This document shows positions 17,906 to 26,989 of a stretch of DNA of 64,000 nt, one piece after another (the first letter of the stretch is position 1; each line of letters begins with the position of its first letter). Origin of the DNA: Oxalobacteraceae bacterium UBA4003. GTDB lineage: Bacteria > Pseudomonadota > Gammaproteobacteria > Burkholderiales > Burkholderiaceae_D. Under the pieces are notes generated by a model. It searched no databases, was not told the DNA's origin, and saw only the letters and a program-made list of their open reading frames with translations. The position numbers and the translations under genes are program-made. Location: the NCBI GenBank assembly GCA_002384815.1, contig DGBN01000016.1, forward strand, positions 35,463-99,462, in the 5' to 3' direction.

Positions 17906-18651
17906 TGACTACATTTGAATTGGCAGGTCAGGTTGCTCTCGTAACCGGCGCATCGCGCGGTATCGGCCGTGCAATTGCGCAGGCATTGGCGAAGCAGGGT
18001 GTAAAGGTAATCGGTACGGCAACGTCGGAATCCGGCGCTGCGGTGATTTCTGAATATCTGGCTGATGGCGGGAAAGGTGTCGTACTCGATGTCAATGACG
18101 CGGTGCGCTCAGTTGCATTGATAGATGAAATTCAAAAAGAATTTGGCGTCGCTGTTACGATTCTCGTCAATAATGCCGGGATTACGCAAGATCAATTGGC
18201 CATGCGCATGAAAGACGAAGAATGGGATAGCGTGATTGCGACCAATCTGACATCGGTGGGTCGCCTGTCGCGCGCCGTATTGCGCGGCATGATGAAAGCC
18301 AAGCATGGCCGCATTATCAACATTACATCGGTTGTAGGTTCTACTGGTAATGCAGGTCAAATGAATTATGCTGCAGCCAAGGCAGGTGTGGCTGGCATGA
18401 GTCGTGCGCTGGCGCGAGAAATCGGCAGCCGCAACATTACTGTTAATTGCGTGGCACCGGGTTTTATCGATACCGATATGACCAAAACGCTGAGCGAACA
18501 GCAAATTTCTGCCTTGCTGCAACAGGTTCCATTGGGGCGTTTGGGTGTGCCGGAAGACATCGCTGCGGCTGTCAGTTTTCTTGCATCGCCTCAGGCGAGT
18601 TACATTACGGGCACCACCTTGCATGTCAACGGCGGGATGTACATGAATTAA
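17905..18651 (+). CDS. fabG: 3-oxoacyl-ACP reductase
   Basis: A 248-residue NADPH-dependent short-chain dehydrogenase, the first reduction of the elongation cycle. The cofactor motif is TGASRGIGRA, NNAG follows at ~88-91, and the catalytic set is Ser (ITSVVGSTGN) with YAAAKAG. The C-terminal YITGTTLHVNGGMYMN is typical of FabG. It begins on the last base of the fabD stop. Confidence 0.97.
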   Translation: MTTFELAGQVALVTGASRGIGRAIAQALAKQGVKVIGTATSESGAAVISEYLADGGKGVVLDVNDAVRSVALIDEIQKEFGVAVTILVNNAGITQDQLAMRMKDEEWDSVIATNLTSVGRLSRAVLRGMMKAKHGRIINITSVVGSTGNAGQMNYAAAKAGVAGMSRALAREIGSRNITVNCVAPGFIDTDMTKTLSEQQISALLQQVPLGRLGVPEDIAAAVSFLASPQASYITGTTLHVNGGMYMN

Positions 18652-18777
18652 TGTTGTAATTAGGTACTTTTGGCTGAAGTTCCTGTTTTATTGGCGACAA
18701 AAGCTAAAAGTGAATTTTCAGTGCGCAAACCTGCTAAAATGCGCGCACTTTCTGTAACCACTCATTGGAGTTAAAAC

Positions 18778-19020
18778 ATGTCGGATATCGAACAACGCGT
18801 TAAGAAAATCGTCGCTGAACAACTGGGCGTCGCCGAAGCAGACATCAAAATCGAATCGTCGTTTGTTGACGATCTGGGTGCTGATTCGCTCGACACCGTT
18901 GAACTCGTGATGGCACTCGAAGACGAATTCGAAATGGAAATCCCTGACGAACAAGCTGAGAAAATCACCACTGTGCAGCAGGCGATCGATTACGCCAAGG
19001 CACACGTAAAAGCAGCCTAA
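18778..19020 (+). CDS. acpP: Acyl carrier protein
   Basis: An 80-residue acidic four-helix protein carrying growing acyl chains on a phosphopantetheine arm. The modified Ser is in GADSLDTVELVMA. AcpS, which attaches the arm, is encoded at 32004 in this window. GGAG lies 7 bases before the ATG. The 127-bp gap after fabG may contain a separate promoter, as usual for this highly expressed gene. Confidence 0.98.
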   Translation: MSDIEQRVKKIVAEQLGVAEADIKIESSFVDDLGADSLDTVELVMALEDEFEMEIPDEQAEKITTVQQAIDYAKAHVKAA

Positions 19021-19049
19021 GTTTTGTTGAACGACTCCAGGAGAATTAC

Positions 19050-20291
19050 TTGAGCCGCTCTAGTAAACGTCGTGTCGTGGTCACTGGTCTAGGTTGTGTT
19101 TCTCCCGTTGGCAACAATGTTGCTGATGCATGGAATGCCATCCTTGCAGGACAATCCGGTATTGCTACCATCACCAAGTTTGATGCAACTCCCTTCAGCA
19201 CGCACTTTGCTGGAGAGGTAAAAAACTTCAATATCGAGGACTACATTCCCGGTAAGGAAGCGCGTCACATGGATACATTCATCCATTACGGCGTGGCAGC
19301 AGGTATGCAGGCCTGGCAGGATTGCGGATTGGTCGTGACAGAGGAAAACGCCGAGCGTATCGGCGTCATCGTCGGTTCCGGTATCGGCGGCTTGCCGCTG
19401 ATCGAGAACACGCATGCCGAGCTGGTCAGTCGTGGTCCGCGTCGTATCAGTCCGTTCTTTGTGCCGGCGTCGATTATCAACATGATTTCCGGCCATCTTT
19501 CGATCATCTATGGTTTGAAGGGTCCGAATATCGCTGTGGTAACCGCTTGCACCACCGGTTTGCATTCGATCGGCTCTGCCGGTCGCATGATCGAATACGG
19601 CGATGCGGACGTGATGATTGCCGGCGGTGCGGAGTCGACCATTTCGCCATTGGGTCTGGGTGGTTTCGCTTCAGCCCGTGCGCTGTCTTCGCGTAATGAT
19701 GATCCGGCGACGGCTTCGCGTCCATGGGACAAGGATCGTGATGGTTTCGTGCTGGGCGAAGGCGCTGGTGTCATGGTGCTGGAAGAGTACGAACACGCCA
19801 AGGCGCGTGGTGCGAAAATCTATGCGGAGCTGGTTGGCTTCGGCATGAGTGGCGATGCCTACCATATCACTGCGCCGAATATGGATGGTCCACGTCGCAG
19901 TATGGTCAACGCCTTGAGGGATGCGGAAATCGCAGCCGATCAGGTGCAGTACCTGAATGCGCATGGCACATCGACCCCGTTGGGTGACAAAAATGAAACG
20001 GATGCAGTGAAAGCCGCATTTGGTGCGCATGCGAAAAAACTGACCGTCAATTCGACAAAATCGATGACAGGTCATTTGCTTGGCGGTGCAGGTGGACTGG
20101 AGTCGGTATTCACCGTGCTGGCTCTGCATCATCAGATTTCGCCGCCGACCATCAATATCTTCAATCAGGATCCGGAATGTGATCTCGATTACTGTGCCAA
20201 TACGGCGCGTGAGATACCAATACAGTACGCCATGAAAAACAACTTCGGTTTTGGCGGTACGAACGGTACCCTGATTTTTGGTAAAGCCTGA
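19050..20291 (+). CDS. fabF: Beta-ketoacyl-ACP synthase II
   Basis: A 413-residue elongating condensing enzyme. The Cys-His-His triad is in VVTACTTGLHSIG, LNAHGTSTPLGD and SMTGHLLGGAGGLE. GFGGTNGTLIFGKA ends the protein. The start is TTG at 19050 with AGGAG eight bases upstream; no ATG gives a full N-terminus (RRVVVTGLGCVSPVG). It lies 29 bases after acpP and is followed by a strong terminator. Confidence 0.97.
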   Translation: MSRSSKRRVVVTGLGCVSPVGNNVADAWNAILAGQSGIATITKFDATPFSTHFAGEVKNFNIEDYIPGKEARHMDTFIHYGVAAGMQAWQDCGLVVTEENAERIGVIVGSGIGGLPLIENTHAELVSRGPRRISPFFVPASIINMISGHLSIIYGLKGPNIAVVTACTTGLHSIGSAGRMIEYGDADVMIAGGAESTISPLGLGGFASARALSSRNDDPATASRPWDKDRDGFVLGEGAGVMVLEEYEHAKARGAKIYAELVGFGMSGDAYHITAPNMDGPRRSMVNALRDAEIAADQVQYLNAHGTSTPLGDKNETDAVKAAFGAHAKKLTVNSTKSMTGHLLGGAGGLESVFTVLALHHQISPPTINIFNQDPECDLDYCANTAREIPIQYAMKNNFGFGGTNGTLIFGKA

Positions 20292-20292
20292 T

Positions 20293-20330
20293 AAAAATCC
20301 GGTCACCTTTCTAGGCTGACCGGATTTTTT
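20293..20330 (+). terminator. Terminator after fabF
   Basis: A 13-bp perfect stem (AAAAATCCGGTCA 20293-20305 with TGACCGGATTTTT 20317-20329) with a T run. It ends the fab operon. Confidence 0.93.
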
Positions 20331-20343
20331 ACTTCAATCACAT

Positions 20344-20847
20344 ATGTCTATCGCGGTCTCTGCCGTGGTGCAGCCATCCAGACGATTGTTTTTTCTGGTT
20401 GGTGGAATGCTTGTGATACTGTTTTTTACTGCCGTTCTCATTGCTTCCGGCCGCATGGGGACTCTGTCGATTGCAGCAAGAATCGTATTTGTTGTGATGT
20501 GTATTGCGGTGGCATTGCATGTATTTTTTCGCACCATGTGGCGCCGGAAAATACATGTCATCCACATTTCAGCCACAGGTCAGATTCGTGTGGCGCAGCG
20601 ACAAAAGAATGAGCCGTCTAAGGGCGATAGTGCGGAAGAATGTGAGGTGGTGCATTTACTGCCGGCATCCACATTATGGTCAGGTTTGTTACTCTTGCAT
20701 TTGCAGAATGACCAGCAGCAAACTGTTGTCGTGACGATTTTGCCAGACTCGGTTTCTCCTGCCAGTTTCAAGGCAGTGCTGCTTGCTTGTCGCTGGATAG
20801 TGTTACGTCGTGCAGACACCGAAATTCAGCGCCAGGCCGGGGATTAA
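20344..20847 (+). CDS. Membrane protein, possibly YgfX-like
   Basis: A 167-residue protein with two N-terminal transmembrane segments (~15-34, ~43-62), then a cytoplasmic domain. The layout, with LWSGLLLLHLQND followed by ILPDSVSPASFKAVLLACRW, resembles the YgfX/CptA family (two helices, then a short beta-rich domain with a DSM..EFRxLR-like end), but the match is distant and from memory. It lies between the fabF terminator and rpoE. Function is unknown. Confidence 0.6.
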   Translation: MSIAVSAVVQPSRRLFFLVGGMLVILFFTAVLIASGRMGTLSIAARIVFVVMCIAVALHVFFRTMWRRKIHVIHISATGQIRVAQRQKNEPSKGDSAEECEVVHLLPASTLWSGLLLLHLQNDQQQTVVVTILPDSVSPASFKAVLLACRWIVLRRADTEIQRQAGD

Positions 20848-20859
20848 TTCTGGAATTTT

Positions 20860-20887
20860 TGAACCAATCGCGTTTCGCTCAGTCAAT
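20860..20887 (+). promoter_or_regulatory. Candidate sigma-E-type promoter of rpoE
   Basis: TGAACC (20860-20865) and GTCAAT (20882-20887) with a 16-base spacer fit the AAC-type -35 and GTC-type -10 boxes of group 4 sigma factors. The position, about 45 bases before the rpoE start, suits autoregulation. Eye prediction only. Confidence 0.35.
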
Positions 20888-20929
20888 AGTGCGAACCGCG
20901 TGCGTGTTGCAGAATAACAAGGGAATGGA

Positions 20930-21532
20930 TTGACGACAGAACGCGATATTGATCAGCTCCTTGTCGAGCGTGTACAGCGTGGCGACAAAAAAGCTTTCGA
21001 GCTGCTAGTGATCAAATACCAACGAAAACTGATGCGACTGGTCTCGCGGCTTGTGCGCGACCAGGCTGAGGCTGAGGATGTGGTGCAGGAAGCCTTTATC
21101 AAGGCATATCGTGCGCTGCCGCAGTTTCGCGGCGATTCAGCGTTTTATACTTGGCTTTATCGCATCGGTATCAACACGGCAAAAAATTATTTGGTTACTC
21201 AGGGGCGTCGTGCACCGACATCGACTGAAGCTGATATCGAAGAAGCCGAAACTTTTGACGATGGCGAGCACCTAAGAGATATCAATACACCAGAATCGCT
21301 ATTGGCTACCAAGCAAATCGCGCAAACGTTGAATCTTGCGATGGAAGAGTTGCCAGAGGAGTTGCGTATGGCAATTACCTTGCGAGAGATCGAGGGCTTG
21401 AGTTACGACGAGATTGCGGAATCGATGGGTTGCCCTATCGGTACAGTGCGTAGCCGGATTTTCCGGGCACGCGAGGCAATCTCGGAGAAATTAAGGCCGT
21501 TGCTGGATACGGCGCTCGACAAACGTTGGTGA
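20930..21532 (+). CDS. rpoE: RNA polymerase sigma-E factor
   Basis: A 200-residue extracytoplasmic-function sigma factor for envelope stress. Region 2 is visible as RDQAEAEDVVQEAFIKAYRA and AFYTWLYRIGINTAKNYL; region 4 as IEGLSYDEIAESMGCPIGTV. It starts at TTG 20930, with AGGGA five bases upstream and no suitable ATG. The genes after it encode RseA, RseB and MucD, the usual sigma-E control system. Confidence 0.96.
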   Translation: MTTERDIDQLLVERVQRGDKKAFELLVIKYQRKLMRLVSRLVRDQAEAEDVVQEAFIKAYRALPQFRGDSAFYTWLYRIGINTAKNYLVTQGRRAPTSTEADIEEAETFDDGEHLRDINTPESLLATKQIAQTLNLAMEELPEELRMAITLREIEGLSYDEIAESMGCPIGTVRSRIFRAREAISEKLRPLLDTALDKRW

Positions 21533-21592
21533 AAAATAAATAAACGCTTTTGCTGTAAGTACAGGGGTAGCCTTAATTTTTTCGAGGTAGCG

Positions 21593-22168
21593 ATGAATAC
21601 GACGAATATGACGCGTGAACAGATTTCCGCTTTTGCTGATAACGAATTGTCCGATGGGCATCTCGATGTCACCTTGGCTGCGTTGCGTCAGCAGGAAGGA
21701 CGTGAGGCATGGAATCTTTATCATCAGATTGGCGATGCCCTGCGCTCCGACGATTTGAACCTGCAGCCTGATACTGTTTTCACTGCACGGATATTTGCCA
21801 GTCTTGAGGCAGAGCCGACGATCATGGTGCCGGCGGGAAAACGCGTCGGCGGCGGCCGGGGAAATGCACTGAAACGTTTCGCCATGCCAGGCATGGCGGT
21901 TGCTGCCGTTGCGGTTGCTGCATTTCTGACCGTGCCGCAAATGATGCCGCAGAACGCGCCGCTTGTTGCAGTCCATCCTGCATCTGCACCTGTCGTACTG
22001 GCTGCAGGCGAACCGGAAACGGTGACGGTCACCAGTCAGGAAGGCGATGTGTTGCGCGATCCGCGCATCGACGAATACCTGTTTGCGCACCAGCGTTTCT
22101 CACCTTCCGTGTACAGCACTGCGCAATATGCACGCTCAGCTACGTTCGCTGTTGACTCCGAAAAGTAA
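21593..22168 (+). CDS. rseA: Anti-sigma-E factor RseA
   Basis: A 191-residue inner-membrane anti-sigma factor. The N-terminal domain (TREQISAFADNELSD ... REAWNLYHQIGDALR) is the sigma-binding RseA domain; one transmembrane segment follows at ~97-118 (AMPGMAVAAVAVAAFLTV), then a periplasmic tail ending in AVDSEK. Proteolysis of such proteins under stress frees sigma-E. It lies 60 bases after rpoE and 5 bases before rseB. Confidence 0.9.
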   Translation: MNTTNMTREQISAFADNELSDGHLDVTLAALRQQEGREAWNLYHQIGDALRSDDLNLQPDTVFTARIFASLEAEPTIMVPAGKRVGGGRGNALKRFAMPGMAVAAVAVAAFLTVPQMMPQNAPLVAVHPASAPVVLAAGEPETVTVTSQEGDVLRDPRIDEYLFAHQRFSPSVYSTAQYARSATFAVDSEK

Positions 22169-22173
22169 TTGAC

Positions 22174-23190
22174 ATGCAGCAGACATTAGGAATTTTCCGG
22201 CTGGTCGTTCTTTTTTCCAGCCTTCTTGCGTTTACTTCACACGCACAGAATCTTGAGCCATCCGGCGAACAGCAAGATACGCACGCTTGGTTGAAGAAGA
22301 TTCAATCTTCAGCGCAGAAATTGAGTTATTCGGGCACTTTTGTGTACCAGCAGGGAAATCATGTTCGTACTTCCCGCATCACCCATATCCTGAATGGTAA
22401 AAACGAGATCGAGAAACTTGAAATTCTCGATGGCAAACCACGTGAATACATACGCAACAATGAAGAAGTTACCTGCTATGTTCCGGAGAGCAAATCGATA
22501 CAGGTAGAAAAACGGGTGACGCCGGATGTGTTTCCCGCAATCCTGGGGGCAAGTCCAGGTGATCTGGCAGAACACTACACACTGAAAAAAGGCGAGACTG
22601 GCCGCGTTGCCGGTTTCGATTGTCAGTCCATCATTCTGGAGCCGAAAGACAAGCTCCGCTATGGTTACAAGCTGTGGTCGGAAAAGTCGACAGGGCTGTT
22701 GCTCAAGGCGCAAACCATCAACGAGAAAAACGATGTGGTCGAACAGATCGCCTTCACGCAATTGGTTATCGGCCACATCGATCCCAATCGCGTGAAGCCC
22801 AGCTTCAAGAATACGCAAGGCTGGCGGGTTGAAAACACTGTGATGAGCGATACCAAGCTATCGGGCTGGTCAGCGAAAAACATGCCTGCAGGTTTCAAGA
22901 AGATTCGTGAAATGAAACGCCTGATTACCGATACGCCGGCAAATGCAACGGCTGAAAGTGCGGCACCGACGCAGCGTGAAGTTTCGCAGATAGTTTACTC
23001 GGATGGCCTGGCTGCAATCTCTGTCTTTATTGAGTCCGCATCGCAAAGCCGTACCGAAGGTTCGATGCAGCAAGGTGCAATGAATATCGTCGGTAAACGT
23101 CAGGGTGAACATTGGTTGACAGTGGTAGGGGAAGTTCCTGCTGAGGCCATCAAACAGGTGGCCAATTCGATAGAATTCAAATCCGAATAA
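22174..23190 (+). CDS. rseB: Sigma-E regulatory protein RseB/MucB
   Basis: A 338-residue periplasmic protein with a signal peptide (LVVLFSSLLAFTSHA). The two RseB domains are recognised from SYSGTFVYQQGNHVRTSRI and REYIRNNEEVTCYVPE in the N-terminal half and the VYSDGLAAISVFIE region at the C-terminus. RseB binds the periplasmic tail of RseA and shields it from proteolysis. It starts 5 bases after rseA. Confidence 0.95.
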   Translation: MQQTLGIFRLVVLFSSLLAFTSHAQNLEPSGEQQDTHAWLKKIQSSAQKLSYSGTFVYQQGNHVRTSRITHILNGKNEIEKLEILDGKPREYIRNNEEVTCYVPESKSIQVEKRVTPDVFPAILGASPGDLAEHYTLKKGETGRVAGFDCQSIILEPKDKLRYGYKLWSEKSTGLLLKAQTINEKNDVVEQIAFTQLVIGHIDPNRVKPSFKNTQGWRVENTVMSDTKLSGWSAKNMPAGFKKIREMKRLITDTPANATAESAAPTQREVSQIVYSDGLAAISVFIESASQSRTEGSMQQGAMNIVGKRQGEHWLTVVGEVPAEAIKQVANSIEFKSE

Positions 23191-23209
23191 TCAAAGCTTT
23201 TTTGAGTGT

Positions 23210-24691
23210 GTGAAAACGATGCTCCCAGTTCAGAAAAAACTCTCCGTTATTTTGCTTGGTGTCGCAAGTGCCTTTTTTATCCCGGTCGCCACTGGTTTGG
23301 CGCCCTCGGCGATGGCGGCGTCTGTTGCCGGGTTACCTGATTTCACCGATCTGGTTGAAAAAACCGGCGCTGCAGTCGTCAATATCCGCACGACCGAAAA
23401 AGCCAGAGTCAGCCAGGGTAATGCGACCAGTGAAGATGAAGAGATGCAGGAATTCTTCCGCCGCTTCTTTGGGGTACCGATTCCCCCGCGTCAGCAGCAA
23501 CCAGCACCACGTGGTCGCAATAAACCAGATGCAGAGGCCGAAGAAGAGGTGCCGCGTGGGGTCGGTTCCGGTTTCATTGTTTCGGCTGATGGTTATGTGA
23601 TGACGAACGCACACGTGGTTGATGGTGCGGATGAAGTCTATGTCACCCTGACCGACAAGCGCGAATTCAAGGCGAAGATTATCGGTGCCGATAAACGCAC
23701 CGATGTCGCATTGGTCAAAATAGATGGCACCAATCTGCCGCGTCTGACGGTGGGTGACTCGAATAAAATCCGGGTTGGCGAATGGGTGATCGCTATCGGT
23801 TCGCCGTTCGGACTCGACAATACGGTGACGGCAGGGATTGTGTCGGCCAAGGCGCGCGATACCGGCGAATATCTGCCGTTGATCCAGACCGACGTTGCGG
23901 TCAATCCGGGTAACTCCGGCGGCCCGTTGATCAATATGCGCGGCGAAGTCATCGGTATCAATTCGCAAATCTACAGCCGTTCCGGTGGCTACATGGGTAT
24001 TTCATTTGCGGTACCTATGGATGAGGCGATGCGGGTCTCGGATCAGTTGCGCGCCAGCGGCAAAGTGACACGCGGCCGCATCGGCGTACAGATTGGCGAG
24101 GTGACGAAGGACGTTGCCGAGTCGCTGGGTCTGACGCGTGCGCAAGGTGCGCTGGTGCAGCGTGTGGAAGCGGGTGGGCCGGCAGAAAAAGCCGGAGTGG
24201 AAGCCGGCGACGTGATTCTGAAATTCAACGGTGCAGCGGTTGAACGTTCCAGCGACTTGCCACGTGTGGTTGGCAGTACCAAGCCGGGTACGCGTTCCAC
24301 CTTGACGGTCTGGCGCAAAGGCGCGATGCGTGATCTGAATGTGACGATTACTGAACTTGAGCCCGAGAAGAGCGTAAAACAGGATGTGAAAAAAGCCAAG
24401 CCGGAGCAGGTGGCAAATACGCTAGGTTTGATCGTCAGTGACCTTACGGCAGAACAAATGAAGGACTTGAAAATCGATGGCGGTGTATTGGTTGAGTCCG
24501 CGGAAAATTCTTCTGCACGTGCAGGCTTGCGTGCCGGCGACATTCTGTTGCGTTTGAATAATACGGATATCAAGGATGCACGTCAGTTCAATGCACTGGT
24601 GGACAAACTGGATACCAGGAAAACCACCTTGCTGCTGGTGCGCCGTGGCGACTCCTCGCAGTTTGTAACCGTCAAGCCGCACGCCCAGTAA
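23210..24691 (+). CDS. mucD: DegP/MucD-family periplasmic serine protease
   Basis: A 493-residue HtrA-type protease that degrades misfolded envelope proteins. A signal peptide covers ~1-36. The trypsin-like domain has the triad His (MTNAHVVDG), Asp (DVALVKIDG) and Ser (NPGNSGGPLIN). Two PDZ domains follow (~295-390 and ~410-490), each with AGV/AGL..GDVIL-type motifs. It starts at GTG 23210, or ATG 23219. As the last gene of the rpoE-rseA-rseB group it fits the Pseudomonas MucD position. Confidence 0.95.
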   Translation: MKTMLPVQKKLSVILLGVASAFFIPVATGLAPSAMAASVAGLPDFTDLVEKTGAAVVNIRTTEKARVSQGNATSEDEEMQEFFRRFFGVPIPPRQQQPAPRGRNKPDAEAEEEVPRGVGSGFIVSADGYVMTNAHVVDGADEVYVTLTDKREFKAKIIGADKRTDVALVKIDGTNLPRLTVGDSNKIRVGEWVIAIGSPFGLDNTVTAGIVSAKARDTGEYLPLIQTDVAVNPGNSGGPLINMRGEVIGINSQIYSRSGGYMGISFAVPMDEAMRVSDQLRASGKVTRGRIGVQIGEVTKDVAESLGLTRAQGALVQRVEAGGPAEKAGVEAGDVILKFNGAAVERSSDLPRVVGSTKPGTRSTLTVWRKGAMRDLNVTITELEPEKSVKQDVKKAKPEQVANTLGLIVSDLTAEQMKDLKIDGGVLVESAENSSARAGLRAGDILLRLNNTDIKDARQFNALVDKLDTRKTTLLLVRRGDSSQFVTVKPHAQ

Positions 24692-24704
24692 GCGTGCTTT
24701 CAGA

Positions 24705-24744
24705 GAAAAGGCTGCCTGCTGAAAAGCTTGCAGCCTTTTCTTTT
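24705..24744 (+). terminator. Terminator after mucD
   Basis: An 11-bp perfect stem (GAAAAGGCTGC 24705-24715 with GCAGCCTTTTC 24730-24740) followed by TTTT. It ends 14 bases before the next start codon. Confidence 0.85.
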
Positions 24745-24758
24745 GATGGAATTCGACC

Positions 24759-25040
24759 TTGATAAAATTTACTCTTTATGCGCGCAGTTATTGCCATTTA
24801 TGCGATGACATGCTGGCGAGCTTGCATGAGCTCAACATCATCGAACCGTATGTTGTGTCTGTCGTCGATGTGGATGCGGATGCGTTGTTGCTTGCCCAAT
24901 ACGATGAACTGGTACCGGTACTTGTCGCCAGCAAGCGCGCTCAGTCTGTGCGGCAACTGTGCCATTATTTTCTCGATGAAGCGGCGGTACGGGCATTTGT
25001 AGCCGATGCCGGCTCGGATGCGGGCAGGGAAGCGCCATAG
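24759..25040 (+). CDS. Glutaredoxin-like protein (DUF836 type)
   Basis: A 93-residue thioredoxin-fold protein. The N-terminal strand KFTLYARSYCHLCDDM carries a CxxC pair, and ELVPVLVA supplies the cis-Pro region. It matches the small glutaredoxin-like proteins often found just before lepA in betaproteobacteria. The start is TTG 24759. A role in thiol chemistry is likely; the substrate is unknown. Confidence 0.8.
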   Translation: MIKFTLYARSYCHLCDDMLASLHELNIIEPYVVSVVDVDADALLLAQYDELVPVLVASKRAQSVRQLCHYFLDEAAVRAFVADAGSDAGREAP

Positions 25041-25137
25041 AGGAAATTTTGCCTTGCCGGCTCGCAAGCCCTGAATTTACGGGATTTCACCCTTGAAATA
25101 CGGTAAAATGCTGGCGCCGTCATCCCTCTGTAACAAG

Positions 25138-25179
25138 GCGCTCGCTTGGGGAAATATCCCAGCACTGAGCGCTTTTTTT
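25138..25179 (+). terminator. Intrinsic terminator or attenuator in the lepA leader
   Basis: GCGCTC (25138-25143) pairs with GAGCGC (25167-25172), enclosing a second stem (GCTTGGGG with TCCCAGC), and seven T follow directly (25173-25179). It is 16 bases before the lepA ATG, so it terminates the upstream transcript and, if the lepA promoter is before it, acts on lepA itself. A GCGCC at 25114-25118 can pair with GGCGC at 25137-25141 and would break the terminator stem. Confidence 0.8.
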
Positions 25180-25195
25180 GTGTGCAACCTGGTTA

Positions 25196-26989
25196 ATGAA
25201 CAACATCCGCAATTTTTCCATCATCGCCCATATCGACCACGGTAAATCGACGCTTGCCGACCGTATCATTCAATTATGCGGCGGCCTGTCCGATCGTGAA
25301 ATGGAGGCGCAGGTCCTTGATTCGATGGATCTCGAACGCGAGCGTGGCATCACAATCAAGGCGCAGACTGCTGCGCTGTCGTACAAGGCACGCGATGGCA
25401 AAGTCTACAACCTGAATCTGATCGATACGCCGGGCCACGTCGATTTCAGCTATGAAGTCAGTCGTTCGCTGTCCGCTTGTGAAGGCGCATTGCTAGTGGT
25501 CGATGCATCGCAGGGTGTCGAAGCGCAAACGGTTGCAAACTGCTATATGGCGCTGGATCTGGGTGTTGAAGTGGTGCCGGTACTTAACAAGATCGATTTG
25601 CCGAATGCCGACCCGCCCGCTGCCATGGCCGAAATCGAAGATGTGATCGGCATCGATGCGACCGATGCCGTGCAATGTTCGGCCAAAACCGGCCTGGGTG
25701 TGGCCGATGTGCTCGAGTCTCTGATCGCCAAGGTGCCACCACCCAAGGGTGATCCGGACGCGCCGTTGCAAGCGCTGATCGTGGACTCATGGTTCGATAA
25801 CTATGTCGGCGTGGTGATGCTGGTACGCGTCGTCAACGGCACCTTGAAACCGAAAGAAAAAATTCTGCTGATGGCGAGCGGCTCGGTCAATCTGGTCGAA
25901 AACATCGGCATCTTTGCACCGCGCTCGGTATCGCTGCCGACACTGTCGGCAGGTCAGGTGGGCTTTATCATCGCCGGCATCAAGGAACTGAAAGCAGCCA
26001 AGGTTGGCGACACTGTGACATTGGCCAGCCGTCCGTCCGCAGAAGCTTTGCCTGGTTTCAAGGAAGTACAGCCACAAGTGTTCGCCGGCCTGTTCCCGGT
26101 TGAGGCCAATCAGTACGACGCATTGCGTGATTCTCTGGAAAAGCTGAAGCTCAATGATGCGGCTCTGATGTACGAACCGGAAGTCTCGCAAGCGCTGGGC
26201 TTCGGTTTCCGCTGCGGCTTCCTCGGTTTGTTGCACATGGAAATCGTGCAAGAACGTCTAGAGCGCGAATTCGACATGGACCTGATCACGACGGCACCTA
26301 CCGTTGTGTATGAAGTCATCATGGGTGACGGTAGTCTGGTCAAGGTAGATAACCCGTCCAAGATGCCTGAGCCTTCCAAGATTGAAGAAATACGCGAGCC
26401 CATCGTCAGCGTCAATCTGTACATGCCGCAGGAATATGTAGGCTCTGTTATCACTCTGTGTATCGCCAAGCGCGGTGTGCAGATGGATATGAGCTACCAC
26501 GGTCGCCAGGTGAAACTGGTGTATGAAATGCCGATGGCCGAGATTGTGCTTGATTTCTTTGATAGATTGAAGTCGACGTCGCGGGGTTATGCGTCGATGG
26601 ATTACGAGTTCAAGGAGTATCGAGCTTCCGATGTGGTCAAGGTCGACATGCTGATCAACAGCGAAAAAGTCGATGCGCTCGCGATCATCGTGCATCGCTC
26701 GAACAGCCAGTATCGCGGACGCCAGGTGGCGGCCAAGATGCGTGAACTGATTCCGCGCCAGATGTTCGATGTGGCGATCCAGGCCACTATCGGCGCCAAC
26801 ATCATCTCGCGTGAAAACGTGAAAGCCTTACGCAAGAACGTGCTGGCGAAATGTTATGGCGGCGATATCAGCCGCAAGAAAAAGTTGCTGGAAAAACAAA
26901 AAGCCGGGAAGAAACGCATGAAACAGGTGGGCTCGGTCGAGATCCCGCAGGAAGCGTTTTTGGCAATTCTACAAGTGGACGATAAATGA
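25196..26989 (+). CDS. lepA: Elongation factor 4 (LepA)
   Basis: A 597-residue translational GTPase that acts on stalled or initiating ribosomes. G1 is AHIDHGKSTLADR, G3 is DTPGHVDF, G4 is NKIDLPNAD. The LepA-specific C-terminal domain is present (YHGRQVKLVYEMPMAEI, and LAKCYGGDISRKKKLLEKQK near the end). ATG 25196 gives the standard MNNIRNFSIIAHIDHG start. It overlaps lepB by ATGA, the usual lepA-lepB-rnc-era operon. Confidence 0.98.
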   Translation: MNNIRNFSIIAHIDHGKSTLADRIIQLCGGLSDREMEAQVLDSMDLERERGITIKAQTAALSYKARDGKVYNLNLIDTPGHVDFSYEVSRSLSACEGALLVVDASQGVEAQTVANCYMALDLGVEVVPVLNKIDLPNADPPAAMAEIEDVIGIDATDAVQCSAKTGLGVADVLESLIAKVPPPKGDPDAPLQALIVDSWFDNYVGVVMLVRVVNGTLKPKEKILLMASGSVNLVENIGIFAPRSVSLPTLSAGQVGFIIAGIKELKAAKVGDTVTLASRPSAEALPGFKEVQPQVFAGLFPVEANQYDALRDSLEKLKLNDAALMYEPEVSQALGFGFRCGFLGLLHMEIVQERLEREFDMDLITTAPTVVYEVIMGDGSLVKVDNPSKMPEPSKIEEIREPIVSVNLYMPQEYVGSVITLCIAKRGVQMDMSYHGRQVKLVYEMPMAEIVLDFFDRLKSTSRGYASMDYEFKEYRASDVVKVDMLINSEKVDALAIIVHRSNSQYRGRQVAAKMRELIPRQMFDVAIQATIGANIISRENVKALRKNVLAKCYGGDISRKKKLLEKQKAGKKRMKQVGSVEIPQEAFLAILQVDDK

